Source: Jeotgalibacillus sp. ET6
Lineage (GTDB): Bacteria > Bacillota > Bacilli > Bacillales > Jeotgalibacillaceae
Direction of reading: 5' to 3'
Assembly (NCBI RefSeq): GCF_029667115.1
Contig: NZ_JARUIU010000001.1
Coordinates: forward strand, 310,001-374,000
DNA length: 64,000 bases
The notes under the pieces are model-generated. The model searched no databases. It was not told where the DNA came from and saw nothing but the letters and a program-made list of their open reading frames with translations. A program made the position numbers and the translations under genes. Positions 52,790-60,718 of this stretch are shown here, piece after piece. The number at the start of each line of letters is the position of its first letter. Position 1 is the stretch's first letter.

Positions 52790-53845
52790 TTATTTTTGCT
52801 TGTTTAAAACAGGAAACAATAGTTCTGCTACATTATACGCCTCTTCAAGATGCGGGTAGCCTGAAAGAATGAACGTATCAATTCCTATTTCTTCATATTT
52901 TCTCATGTTTTCAGCAACCTGATGGGGATCTCCAACAAACGCTGTCCCAGCTCCTTCACGTGCCAGGCCGATGCCTGCCCATATGCCCGGGCGGATTTCA
53001 AGCGAGTCTTTGTTCGAAAGGGATGTTTGAGTCATCGTCGTTTGAGCAGATGAGTCAAACACTTTAAATTTCTCACGAGTCTTTTCAATCACTTCATCGT
53101 CTACATACTTAATCAAATTATTTGCTGCTTTCCAGGCTTCTTCTTCCGTTTCCCTTACAATCACGTGAAAACGTATCCCGAATTTTACTTTCCTGCCTTT
53201 TTCCTCTGCAAGCTTTCTTACACGTTGAATTCGTTCTTTTACAATTTCAACGGGTTCTCCCCAAGTTAAATAATAATCGACATGCTCTGATGCCACCTCA
53301 TAGGCAGACTCTGAAGTGCCGCCAAGATAAAGGGGAGGGTGCGGTTTTTGAACAGGTTCGTGTCCTAATTTTCCATCCCTGATATCCAGGTAATCCCCTT
53401 TAAATTGTACAGATTCTTCAAGATAAAGCTTTCTCCAGACTGTTAAAAATTCATTCGTTAATTTATATCTGTCACTATGAGATAAATGCAGACCCTCGCC
53501 AGCAAGTTCTACAGGATTTCCACCCTGAACAATATTTAAAAGAACTCGTCCACCTGAAATGCGATCAAACGTTGCGGCCATCCTTGCAGAGATAGCAGGG
53601 GACGTTAGCCCTGGACGAATCGCAACTAAGAATTTCATACGCTCGGTAAGGGGAATCAAACTTGATGCAACCACCCATGAATCTTCACATTCTCTACCAG
53701 TAGGCAGCAGTGCACCATCAAATCCTAACCGGTCCACCGCTTGCGCAACCTGCTGAAGGTAATCAATCGTAACTTCACGTTTCCCGACAGTTGTGCCTAA
53801 ATATCTGCTATCACCGGCTGTAGGTAAAAACCAAAAAATATTCAT
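52790..53845 (-). CDS. ssuD: Alkanesulfonate monooxygenase SsuD
   Basis: 351 residues, bacterial luciferase-like TIM barrel. Start MNIFWFLPTAGDSRYLGT, then FDGALLPTGRECEDSW, IRPGLTSPAISARM and FDRISGGRVLLNIVQGG match SsuD; HVDYYLTWGEP and the C-terminal FVGDPHQVAENMRKYEEIG complete it. It uses FMNH2 and oxygen to release sulfite from alkanesulfonates for sulfur nutrition. The transporter genes ssuABC and the reductase ssuE are not adjacent, so it is an orphan copy. A 7-base dyad upstream (53867-53886) may be its operator. Confidence 0.92.
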   Translation of the reverse strand: MNIFWFLPTAGDSRYLGTTVGKREVTIDYLQQVAQAVDRLGFDGALLPTGRECEDSWVVASSLIPLTERMKFLVAIRPGLTSPAISARMAATFDRISGGRVLLNIVQGGNPVELAGEGLHLSHSDRYKLTNEFLTVWRKLYLEESVQFKGDYLDIRDGKLGHEPVQKPHPPLYLGGTSESAYEVASEHVDYYLTWGEPVEIVKERIQRVRKLAEEKGRKVKFGIRFHVIVRETEEEAWKAANNLIKYVDDEVIEKTREKFKVFDSSAQTTMTQTSLSNKDSLEIRPGIWAGIGLAREGAGTAFVGDPHQVAENMRKYEEIGIDTFILSGYPHLEEAYNVAELLFPVLNKQK

Positions 53846-53866
53846 TAAAATCCTCCTAAATAATAT

Positions 53867-53886
53867 ATTATTCCGATTAGAATAAT
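53867..53886. promoter_or_regulatory. Dyad before ssuD, possible operator
   Basis: ATTATTC-CGATTA-GAATAAT, perfect seven-base arms, 22 to 41 bases before the start codon. The position is near the expected promoter; the cognate regulator (CymR or other) is unknown. Confidence 0.45.
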
Positions 53887-54649
<763 letters not shown>

Positions 54650-55087
54650 TTACTCTGAAGTGTCCAGTGATGCCTGCTGTGCCGGCGTAATTTCCATATG
54701 TGGATAATTAATGCGTTCTTCAAATTCCACCCAGTCAAGATTTGCCATTAGCAGCAAATACCTTTTTCCGCTTTCCGGATCACTAATAATGATATGGTCC
54801 CGCCCAGCTGTTTCTACACGCCCGCGGTAAATCATCGCGTTCCATTTGCTGTTTCCCTGATACGTATAATAAAACGTGCCGATCTTACCTTTATTAAAAC
54901 GCAGAATATTCTCGATAAATGATTCTTCTATTACTCCTGTTGGAAATTGCTGACCTGTACCTATAGGCATTACGGGTACCGAATAAGATGGTCCTGAGGG
55001 CGTATTTAATGGAAATCCTCCTGTATTTTGCATGCCTTGAGTTCCCATCATCGATCCCTGAGGATAATTATAATTCCCATAATTCAT
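54650..55087 (-). CDS. gerQ: Spore coat protein GerQ
   Basis: 145 residues. A Tyr/Asn/Gly/Met-rich N-terminus of about 50 residues is followed by the conserved GerQ domain: SFIENILRFNKGKIGTFYYT, then GRVETAGRDHIIISDPESGK and YLLLMANLDWVEFEE. GerQ is a coat/cortex-interface protein required for CwlJ function at germination. In B. subtilis, N-terminal lysines are cross-linked by Tgl; this copy has no Lys before residue 66, so that cross-linking would not occur in the same way. It follows cwlJ by 24 bases. Confidence 0.92.
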   Translation of the reverse strand: MNYGNYNYPQGSMMGTQGMQNTGGFPLNTPSGPSYSVPVMPIGTGQQFPTGVIEESFIENILRFNKGKIGTFYYTYQGNSKWNAMIYRGRVETAGRDHIIISDPESGKRYLLLMANLDWVEFEERINYPHMEITPAQQASLDTSE

Positions 55088-55111
55088 ATCTAAATCAGCT
55101 CCCTTTTCATT

Positions 55112-55588
55112 TTATCGGTAAAATTCTGGACAATAGCCTGGCACGCCAACATAGAAACAATGATTCCTGTAAGCAAATTCAAACTGTGTCATGGGTGATC
55201 GCGGCATGGTTTCGGTGCATGGCGCCCGGAATTTACTGCCGGGACTTGGATTAAAAAACCATAAACTTTCCCTTGCACGGGGATCTCTGTACCCTTGAAG
55301 CAAGTCTCTTGCCCGTTGCAGGTCACTTTCGTCGGGACGCTGCGTATACAAGGTTCCGTTCAGGACTGGTTCAAAATGAGGAATCCCAGTGCCTGGTATC
55401 GTTTGATAAATCGCGTGTCTGATATTCCGCAGATTTTTAAAGTCTGGTGCACAGTCTGCTTCAACACGATTGGCTACTACTGTTCCAACCATATTCATTC
55501 CCTGTGGACCTTCTCCTATGGCTTCTGACAGCATCAGTCTGGCTAAATAATCCACATCTCTATCTGTGTGTTTGATAGGTCTTCCCAA
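55112..55588 (-). CDS. cwlJ: Spore cortex-lytic hydrolase CwlJ
   Basis: 158 residues from a TTG with GAGGGTGA upstream. SleB/CwlJ family: LARLMLSEAIGEGPQGM with the catalytic Glu, GTVVANRVEADC, SLWFFNPSPGSKFR and FAYRNHCFYVGVPG. It lacks a signal peptide, as CwlJ does, and acts on cortex peptidoglycan in germination, triggered by calcium-dipicolinate. The operon cwlJ-gerQ is known in some bacilli (for example the B. cereus group), and GerQ is needed for CwlJ placement. Confidence 0.92.
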   Translation of the reverse strand: MGRPIKHTDRDVDYLARLMLSEAIGEGPQGMNMVGTVVANRVEADCAPDFKNLRNIRHAIYQTIPGTGIPHFEPVLNGTLYTQRPDESDLQRARDLLQGYRDPRARESLWFFNPSPGSKFRAPCTETMPRSPMTQFEFAYRNHCFYVGVPGYCPEFYR

Positions 55589-55675
55589 TTAAATCACCCT
55601 CTTTAAACCTTTACAGTTAAGATATTGACCCATAGCCTAAATGGGAACTTGTCCAGCAGCCCAACCTTTAAAAAG

Positions 55676-55772
55676 AAAAAGCGAGCATAAGACAAAAGTG
55701 TCTCATGCTCGCTTACCGGTTCATTCGCTTTAAGCGGACTCGTGCTTCCATATCCTGCAGGGAGTCTCAACC
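55676..55772 (-). repeat. Dispersed intergenic repeat, inverted copy with hairpin
   Basis: On the minus strand: GAGACTCCCTGCAGGATAT, then GAGTCCGCTTAAAGCGAATG then AACCGG, then the hairpin AAGCGAGCATGAGACA / TGTCTTATGCTCGCTT (55679-55714) and a T-rich run. Module order agrees with the copy at 12779. The hairpin probably ends the minus-strand transcript that comes from 57449-55860. Confidence 0.65.
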
Positions 55773-55859
55773 TTCAATTCCTCTCAGCTCATAATTTAAA
55801 GTGAATACTGAATCAATTTCTAATCTTTAACATCATATCCCATCCTCGGGAGTGGGTTG

Positions 55860-56054
55860 TTATTTTTGCTGTTCCTTATCGTACAGCTTTGCGATCTGAT
55901 AACGCCTGACAGATATAAATGCATTGATTAAACAAATAATTCCCAGCAATGCAGCCATGGCGTATTCCTCTCTAACCACGTTTTGAATTGCCCAAAATCC
56001 GGTTAATAGAGCAAAAATAACATTTACTGCAATCATCGCCGGTTGAAAACGCAT
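55860..56054 (-). CDS. Small membrane protein, two spans
   Basis: 64 residues from the ATG at 56054; AGGAGGCAGGAT precedes it. Two hydrophobic spans (about 5-24 and 30-48) and a basic tail. I do not recognise a family. It follows the DUF-type gene at 56068-56496 by 13 bases and is likely co-transcribed. Confidence 0.6.
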   Translation of the reverse strand: MRFQPAMIAVNVIFALLTGFWAIQNVVREEYAMAALLGIICLINAFISVRRYQIAKLYDKEQQK

Positions 56055-56067
56055 ATCCTGCCTCCTG

Positions 56068-56496
56068 TTATTTAAGATGTAAGTTTTTAAAGCCTTTTTG
56101 ATTAATTTCGTCCAGATATTTTTCTTCAAGCGTGAACAGTAATTCAATCGCTTCGTCTTGATTCAGCTCATTTTTTGCTATTTTTTCTTCCAGTTCATTT
56201 CTGGCTAGTACAGCAGCAAGCTGATCCGGAAGGATTTCCTGTTCATAGGTTCTCATTCCCTGATCGAATTCCTGTTCCATTGCGGGGGTCGGGAAATATT
56301 GCTGAAGGCTTTCATCGTATTCCACGTACTCTCCCATTCCCGCTTCTTTTGCAAATGAAAGCATGTATTGTTCTGTCTTCATAAACTCCTCATCCTGACC
56401 CTCTTCTGTTTCTTTCATGGAATGAAGGACGAGATCACCCAAATAGAGGGCCTGAATCAATTTTTTATACTGCTGACTATTCAATTCAATATTCAT
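56068..56496 (-). CDS. Acidic hypothetical protein
   Basis: 142 residues, acidic, helical, no membrane span: IELNSQQYKKLIQALYLGDL, EEGQDEEFMKTEQYMLSFAKE, then LEEKIAKNELNQDEAIELLF. No cysteine or metal motif. I recognise no characterised family. RBS AGGAAGGAGAAACC precedes the ATG at 56496. First of two genes with the small membrane protein. Confidence 0.65.
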   Translation of the reverse strand: MNIELNSQQYKKLIQALYLGDLVLHSMKETEEGQDEEFMKTEQYMLSFAKEAGMGEYVEYDESLQQYFPTPAMEQEFDQGMRTYEQEILPDQLAAVLARNELEEKIAKNELNQDEAIELLFTLEEKYLDEINQKGFKNLHLK

Positions 56497-56582
56497 GATG
56501 GTTTCTCCTTCCTATTTATGTATTCTAGAGTTTATAAATTTACATGCAAAAAAAGCAAGCTGCTGCCCGCCTTTTCTGTCTG

Positions 56583-57449
56583 CTATTCTGTAAGAGACGT
56601 GCTTCCATCCTGCTGTATGATCTTCTTTTCCTTGTAAAGCCGGCCCAGTGCTCTTTTAAACGCGCCTTTACTCATTCCAAATGTTTCATATATAAGTTCA
56701 GGCTCGCTTTTGTCGCCAAATGACATAGTCCCGCCATGTTCTTGAAGATATTCGTAGACAATCTCAGCATCATCAAGCATCTTGTCCTGTTTTCTTGGGA
56801 TAAGAGAGCCATTGAGTGTACCGTCTTCTTTGACGCCAATAATACGCACTGACACGTCTTCTCCTAAACGCGGCTCTTCATATCGTTCACTCTCATGAAC
56901 AAAGCAAAGATATCCTTCCTCTGTAAGAAGGAATGTACCGACGCGCAGTAACCGGTAAGGGCGTGCTTTTAACTCCTTATTATGAAGTTCAGGGTCAGCC
57001 CGGTTGGAAAGAACCTGGACAACTTCTTCTGTTGCAAGGCGCGCAAACATATTTCCGGCACGATCTGTGCGAAGCGTAACATATAAATAATCTCCCGCTT
57101 TTGGCCAGACATGTTTCGCTGCAGGAAGATCCATGGCTACGGCCGTCACTTCACGGGAAATGCCAATATCAAGTGCAGCGCCGTCCCTGTCATTCACTTT
57201 TATCACTTTTGCCCATCCATAGGACCCTTTACGAATTTCAGGAATGTTCATCGAAGCAACAACCCGTCCTCTTCGGTCTGCATACAAAAAGAAATCGTAC
57301 GCCTCCCCAATAGTCAGCTCTCCTGTGACTTCTGACTCATTTAACGGATACTCATCTTCCCCTCTAATCAAATAAAACCCAAAAGGTGCTTCACGATCTA
57401 CAGTTAAACGCTGGACAGTGCCAGCTAGTGATTCTTCTTGATCATACAT
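56583..57449 (-). CDS. cvfB: S1-domain RNA-binding protein CvfB/YitL
   Basis: 288 residues. Three S1-like beta-barrels (about 5-60, 70-130 and 145-215: AGTVQRLTVDREAPFGFYL, GWAKVIKVNDRDGAALDIGI, YLCFVHESERYEE) followed by a C-terminal winged helix (FGMSKGAFKRALGRLYKEKK). This is the CvfB layout: S. aureus CvfB is an RNA-binding virulence regulator and B. subtilis YitL is the homologue. Probably modulates RNA stability or translation. AGGAGGAACTAGTTT precedes the ATG at 57449. Confidence 0.9.
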   Translation of the reverse strand: MYDQEESLAGTVQRLTVDREAPFGFYLIRGEDEYPLNESEVTGELTIGEAYDFFLYADRRGRVVASMNIPEIRKGSYGWAKVIKVNDRDGAALDIGISREVTAVAMDLPAAKHVWPKAGDYLYVTLRTDRAGNMFARLATEEVVQVLSNRADPELHNKELKARPYRLLRVGTFLLTEEGYLCFVHESERYEEPRLGEDVSVRIIGVKEDGTLNGSLIPRKQDKMLDDAEIVYEYLQEHGGTMSFGDKSEPELIYETFGMSKGAFKRALGRLYKEKKIIQQDGSTSLTE

Positions 57450-57534
57450 AAACTAGTTCCTCCTGTTACGATTCATTGTTGTTTAATCTACCATGAACAC
57501 TGCTAAATGTACATCTCCTGATAAAAGTCTGATA

Positions 57535-58812
57535 TTAACTTCTTCTTTTCTGCTTGATGATTTTTATGGAAAAGGTAACAATTTTGGTCTCATCCGGTTG
57601 AACGGTTACGCGCAATTGAAGTTCATTTGCTGTTTTCGCAAGGATGTCGGCGGAAGCATCAATTAATTCCCACATCCTGCCGTAGATTGCATGTGAAATA
57701 ATCACTTCAGCCGGTGTATCTTTTCTGCTTGTGATTCTATATACATGATCTTCGACTGTATCTTCCCCGCTGAGATAGCTTCTTATAACTTCATGTTCAC
57801 TGTCAATATCAACAGCTCTGCCTAAAACAGATTGGACCTCTTTGCCTTTTGGTGTAAAAGACATCCTATCTTCTCCTGCAAAGTACTCCCGCCCGCCAGA
57901 TCCATAATAAAATGTTATTTTCCCTTTTGACAGAGGAGTATCACTCATATGTGTCCATTCAACTACTGTGGATGGATGATCATCAGAAGAGGTAACGGCA
58001 TAAAATAACCGATAAGCCGCATCTGCTTGCACAAAAGGAATCATCGTGGACTGACGATCAGGAAGAGACACTAAAAAAGGGATCGTATAAAGGTGCAGAT
58101 CGCCCTCTCCCTCTTCAGTAACCTGACTGTACTCAGAGCTTTCCTTTAGCATCATGACTGAAGGTTCAGTCGAGTTGTCTGAAACAATGCGGTTTGTTTC
58201 GCCCGCCATTGCCTGCAGTGAAACCTCTGTAAAGCTTTGTCCGGTCCGATTAATAAATTGAAGCGTACCTTTTATATGCAGGATTCCATTTTCCAACACC
58301 CCGATATAAACAGCAGACCATGATAAATGATCGAGTAAGTAGCCAAGCGCCACCTCTGTGGAATGAGATGAAGGCTCCACCCGAAGTGTCACCACCGGAT
58401 CTTCCCGAACTTCTTCCGGCACACGTTCTACAGAGAGCTGTCCTGAAGGATTCACCAGGACTTCTTTTGTGACAGGATCTTCTATTATAAAGTCAGGTGA
58501 AGATGCAATTAGTTTGAAGCTTTTTTGCTTTTCATCTGTTTGCTTAAACAGGATTTGACCTCCTTCTAATGCGCGTAATATTGTTTCTTTTGTAATCCCT
58601 TCTGACTGTCGAAATCTCCATTCCTTCACGTGGATACCTGTTATTCTTAGACTTGATTCGTCCATCGTCAACGGCAGATTCGAAAGCATGATCCATTCCG
58701 GGGTACCGGCAGACAGCTCTCTTTTTTCCTGAATAAGGGCGAAATTGTTTTCATATACAATCAGATTCATGGATTTGCGCTGGCTTTCGTTCCAATAGTT
58801 GATGGTAATCAT
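57535..58812 (-). CDS. DUF4139 domain-containing protein
   Basis: 425 residues. DUF4139 pattern with an early LIVYENNFALIQEKREL strand pair and the core LGYLLDHLSWSAVYIGVLE, then FINRTGQSFTEVSLQAMAGE. Related proteins are known only by domain; no enzymatic motif is visible and there is no signal peptide. The AAAGGAG ribosome site abuts the ATG at 58812 without spacing; no better start is seen, so the exact start is uncertain. Divergent from the aminotransferase gene. Confidence 0.7.
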   Translation of the reverse strand: MITINYWNESQRKSMNLIVYENNFALIQEKRELSAGTPEWIMLSNLPLTMDESSLRITGIHVKEWRFRQSEGITKETILRALEGGQILFKQTDEKQKSFKLIASSPDFIIEDPVTKEVLVNPSGQLSVERVPEEVREDPVVTLRVEPSSHSTEVALGYLLDHLSWSAVYIGVLENGILHIKGTLQFINRTGQSFTEVSLQAMAGETNRIVSDNSTEPSVMMLKESSEYSQVTEEGEGDLHLYTIPFLVSLPDRQSTMIPFVQADAAYRLFYAVTSSDDHPSTVVEWTHMSDTPLSKGKITFYYGSGGREYFAGEDRMSFTPKGKEVQSVLGRAVDIDSEHEVIRSYLSGEDTVEDHVYRITSRKDTPAEVIISHAIYGRMWELIDASADILAKTANELQLRVTVQPDETKIVTFSIKIIKQKRRS

Positions 58813-58925
58813 CTCCTTTAGGCGGATAAAGACTTCAATATTTTCTATTGTCTCACTTTTTGGTACAATGTTGAAGATTGATTTTAAGCAGGATCATACT
58901 TACATAGAAAAGAGGGAATGAACGG

Positions 58926-60110
58926 ATGGAGTTTCCACATGCAAAAAGAATGGACGGATTTAAAACACTTATCTTCAGTGAATTATCCGCCTATAAACAT
59001 CTAAAGATCAGTGAAGGAGCACAAATGATTGACCTCAGCATCGGAAGCCCTGACCTGGCTCCTCCCGATTTCATTCGTGAAACGATATCGGATATGTCAA
59101 GAGCAGTAGATCAATACGGGTATACCTTAACCGGTATTAATGAATTCGATCAGGCGGTCGCAGCCTACTACAGCAGACAGCACAGCGTAACGCTTGATCC
59201 TCAAACGGAAGTCATGCTGTCAATGGGATCACAAGATGCATTGGTTCATATTCCAATGGTTTTTTGCAACCCGGATGATTATGTACTGGTTCCGGATCCT
59301 GGATACACTGCCTATGAAACAGGGATTTCAATGGCAGAAGCAAAACCGTACTATATGCCGCTGAAAAAGGAAAATCATTTTCTTCCTGATTTAGAGGCTA
59401 TTCCAGCCCACATCGCAAATCAGACGTCATTAATGATTTTAAACTTTCCGGGAAATCCAGTTCCTGTTCAGGCAACGTCTGCTTTTTATGAAAAAGCAGT
59501 CCAATTTGCTAAAAAACATCAAATTTTAATTGTTCATGATTTTGCGTATGGGGAGCTTTATTACGATGGGAAAAAACCTATGAGTTTTCTTTCAACTCCA
59601 GGGGCTTTAGAGGTTGGGGTGGAAACAAATTCACTTTCTAAAAGCTTTAATATGGCCGGGTGCCGCGTAGGCTATGTTGCAGGAAACCCGTCTGTCATTC
59701 AGTCAATCTGTCAAATGAAGTCTAATCTCGACTACGGGGTTTTCAAGCCTATACAGCTTGCTGCAGCCAGAGCGCTGACTGAAGGTGACTGGTACGCTGA
59801 AGAAGCCCGGGCCATTTATCAGCATCGAAGAGACATGTTCCTCGCCACCACCCGCTCATTCGGCTGGGAGATTCCTGCTCCTGAAGGCGGCATGTTTGTC
59901 TGGGCTCCGGTCCCGCAAAACATGACTTCTATGGAGTTTTGCCAAACGCTTATGGACGAAGCACATGTCGTTGTAACCCCAGGGCACGCTTTTGGTCCAA
60001 CAGGAGAAGGGTATGTGAGAATTGCTTTAGTACAGGACACAGATTTGCTCATTGAAGCAGCTGAAAGAGTCGGCGAGCTGGCTCTTTTCCCCTCCCACTC
60101 CTTGCTTTAA
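58926..60110 (+). CDS. Class I/II pyridoxal-phosphate aminotransferase
   Basis: 394 residues. PLP Lys in NSLSKSFNMAGCRVGY, substrate Arg in GEGYVRIALVQD, cofactor contacts DLSIGSPDLAPPDF, GSQDALVH and LVPDPGYTAYE. Similar to LL-diaminopimelate-type aminotransferases of bacilli; the exact substrate is unknown. The usual N-[YF]-P-N-N-P-T loop reads NFPGNPVP, with the second Asn replaced by Gly, so cofactor or substrate contacts may differ. AAGAGGGAATG precedes the ATG. Convergent with the RTP-like gene. Confidence 0.85.
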   Translation: MEFPHAKRMDGFKTLIFSELSAYKHLKISEGAQMIDLSIGSPDLAPPDFIRETISDMSRAVDQYGYTLTGINEFDQAVAAYYSRQHSVTLDPQTEVMLSMGSQDALVHIPMVFCNPDDYVLVPDPGYTAYETGISMAEAKPYYMPLKKENHFLPDLEAIPAHIANQTSLMILNFPGNPVPVQATSAFYEKAVQFAKKHQILIVHDFAYGELYYDGKKPMSFLSTPGALEVGVETNSLSKSFNMAGCRVGYVAGNPSVIQSICQMKSNLDYGVFKPIQLAAARALTEGDWYAEEARAIYQHRRDMFLATTRSFGWEIPAPEGGMFVWAPVPQNMTSMEFCQTLMDEAHVVVTPGHAFGPTGEGYVRIALVQDTDLLIEAAERVGELALFPSHSLL

Positions 60111-60115
60111 TATCT

Positions 60116-60156
60116 TAACAAAGAGGCAAACGACCAGGTCGTTTGCCTCTTTGTTA
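60116..60156. terminator. Perfect 41-base palindromic bidirectional terminator
   Basis: TAACAAAGAGGCAAACGACC and its exact complement joined by a single A. It overlaps the stop codon of the minus-strand gene. Confidence 0.93.
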
Positions 60157-60531
60157 ATAGACCGTTTTTAAGATATTTTCGATAATCCGTTTCTGTTCTT
60201 CAAACAACGGTAAAAACTGCTTTTTCATCAGTCCGAATTCATCTTTGCCCTTATCCGTCAACCGGTACCAATACACTTTCTGCCGTTTTTTCTCATGAGA
60301 TTTATAGTCATCCGTGCGGTGAAGCAGTCCTTCATCTGTCATATCATGCAAAGCATCAAGAAGCGTACTTGGCGCAGGCTCCCAATTCCCGCCTATTTTA
60401 CGGAATTCTGCTTTAAAGTGCTCGCTGATCATGCCTGAATGCTGGATGGACAAAAGATGAAGTATGTAAAATTTCGTAAACTGGGAAGCACTCATATTTA
60501 ATGCAAACTTTTTCGGATTATTTTTACTCAC
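60154..60531 (-). CDS. Winged-helix protein, RTP-like or PadR-like
   Basis: 125 residues. An N-terminal FALNMSASQFTKFYILHLLS helix, FKAEFRKIGGNWEPAPSTLL recognition region, LHDMTDEGLLHR, a beta-wing KRQKVYWYRLTDKG, and a long C-terminal helix KKQFLPLFEEQKRIIENILK. Length, helix order and the C-terminal dimer helix recall the replication termination protein of B. subtilis (about 122 residues), while the wing YRLTDKG is PadR-like. Both share the fold. A LexA-like box overlaps its promoter. The acnA-parEC neighbourhood lies near the terminus in B. subtilis, so a Ter-binding role is worth testing, but a ligand-responsive repressor is as likely. Confidence 0.7.
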   Translation of the reverse strand: MSKNNPKKFALNMSASQFTKFYILHLLSIQHSGMISEHFKAEFRKIGGNWEPAPSTLLDALHDMTDEGLLHRTDDYKSHEKKRQKVYWYRLTDKGKDEFGLMKKQFLPLFEEQKRIIENILKTVY

Positions 60532-60595
60532 TCTATTTCCTCCATCCCTCCAAAAGATTCTTTGTTTCCTTTATTTTACCACGTTTTCCTCCCTT

Positions 60596-60624
60596 AGGAT
60601 AATAAAACGACCATATGTTCGCAA
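60596..60624 (-). promoter_or_regulatory. Promoter of the winged-helix gene with LexA-like box
   Basis: Minus strand: -35 TTGCGA (60624-60619), 17-base spacer, -10 TATCCT (60601-60596). The box CGACCATATGTTCG (60608-60621) has one mismatch to CGAAC-RNRY-GTTCG and overlaps the -35 and spacer. Confidence 0.55.
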
Positions 60625-60718
60625 GTGATAAAATAGGCATTTTCGTAAAGCAGTATTCAATCGTCTAACTATTCTGTATACTATTTAGTAACCCTAAATA
60701 AAGGAAAGGATGGTTGAT

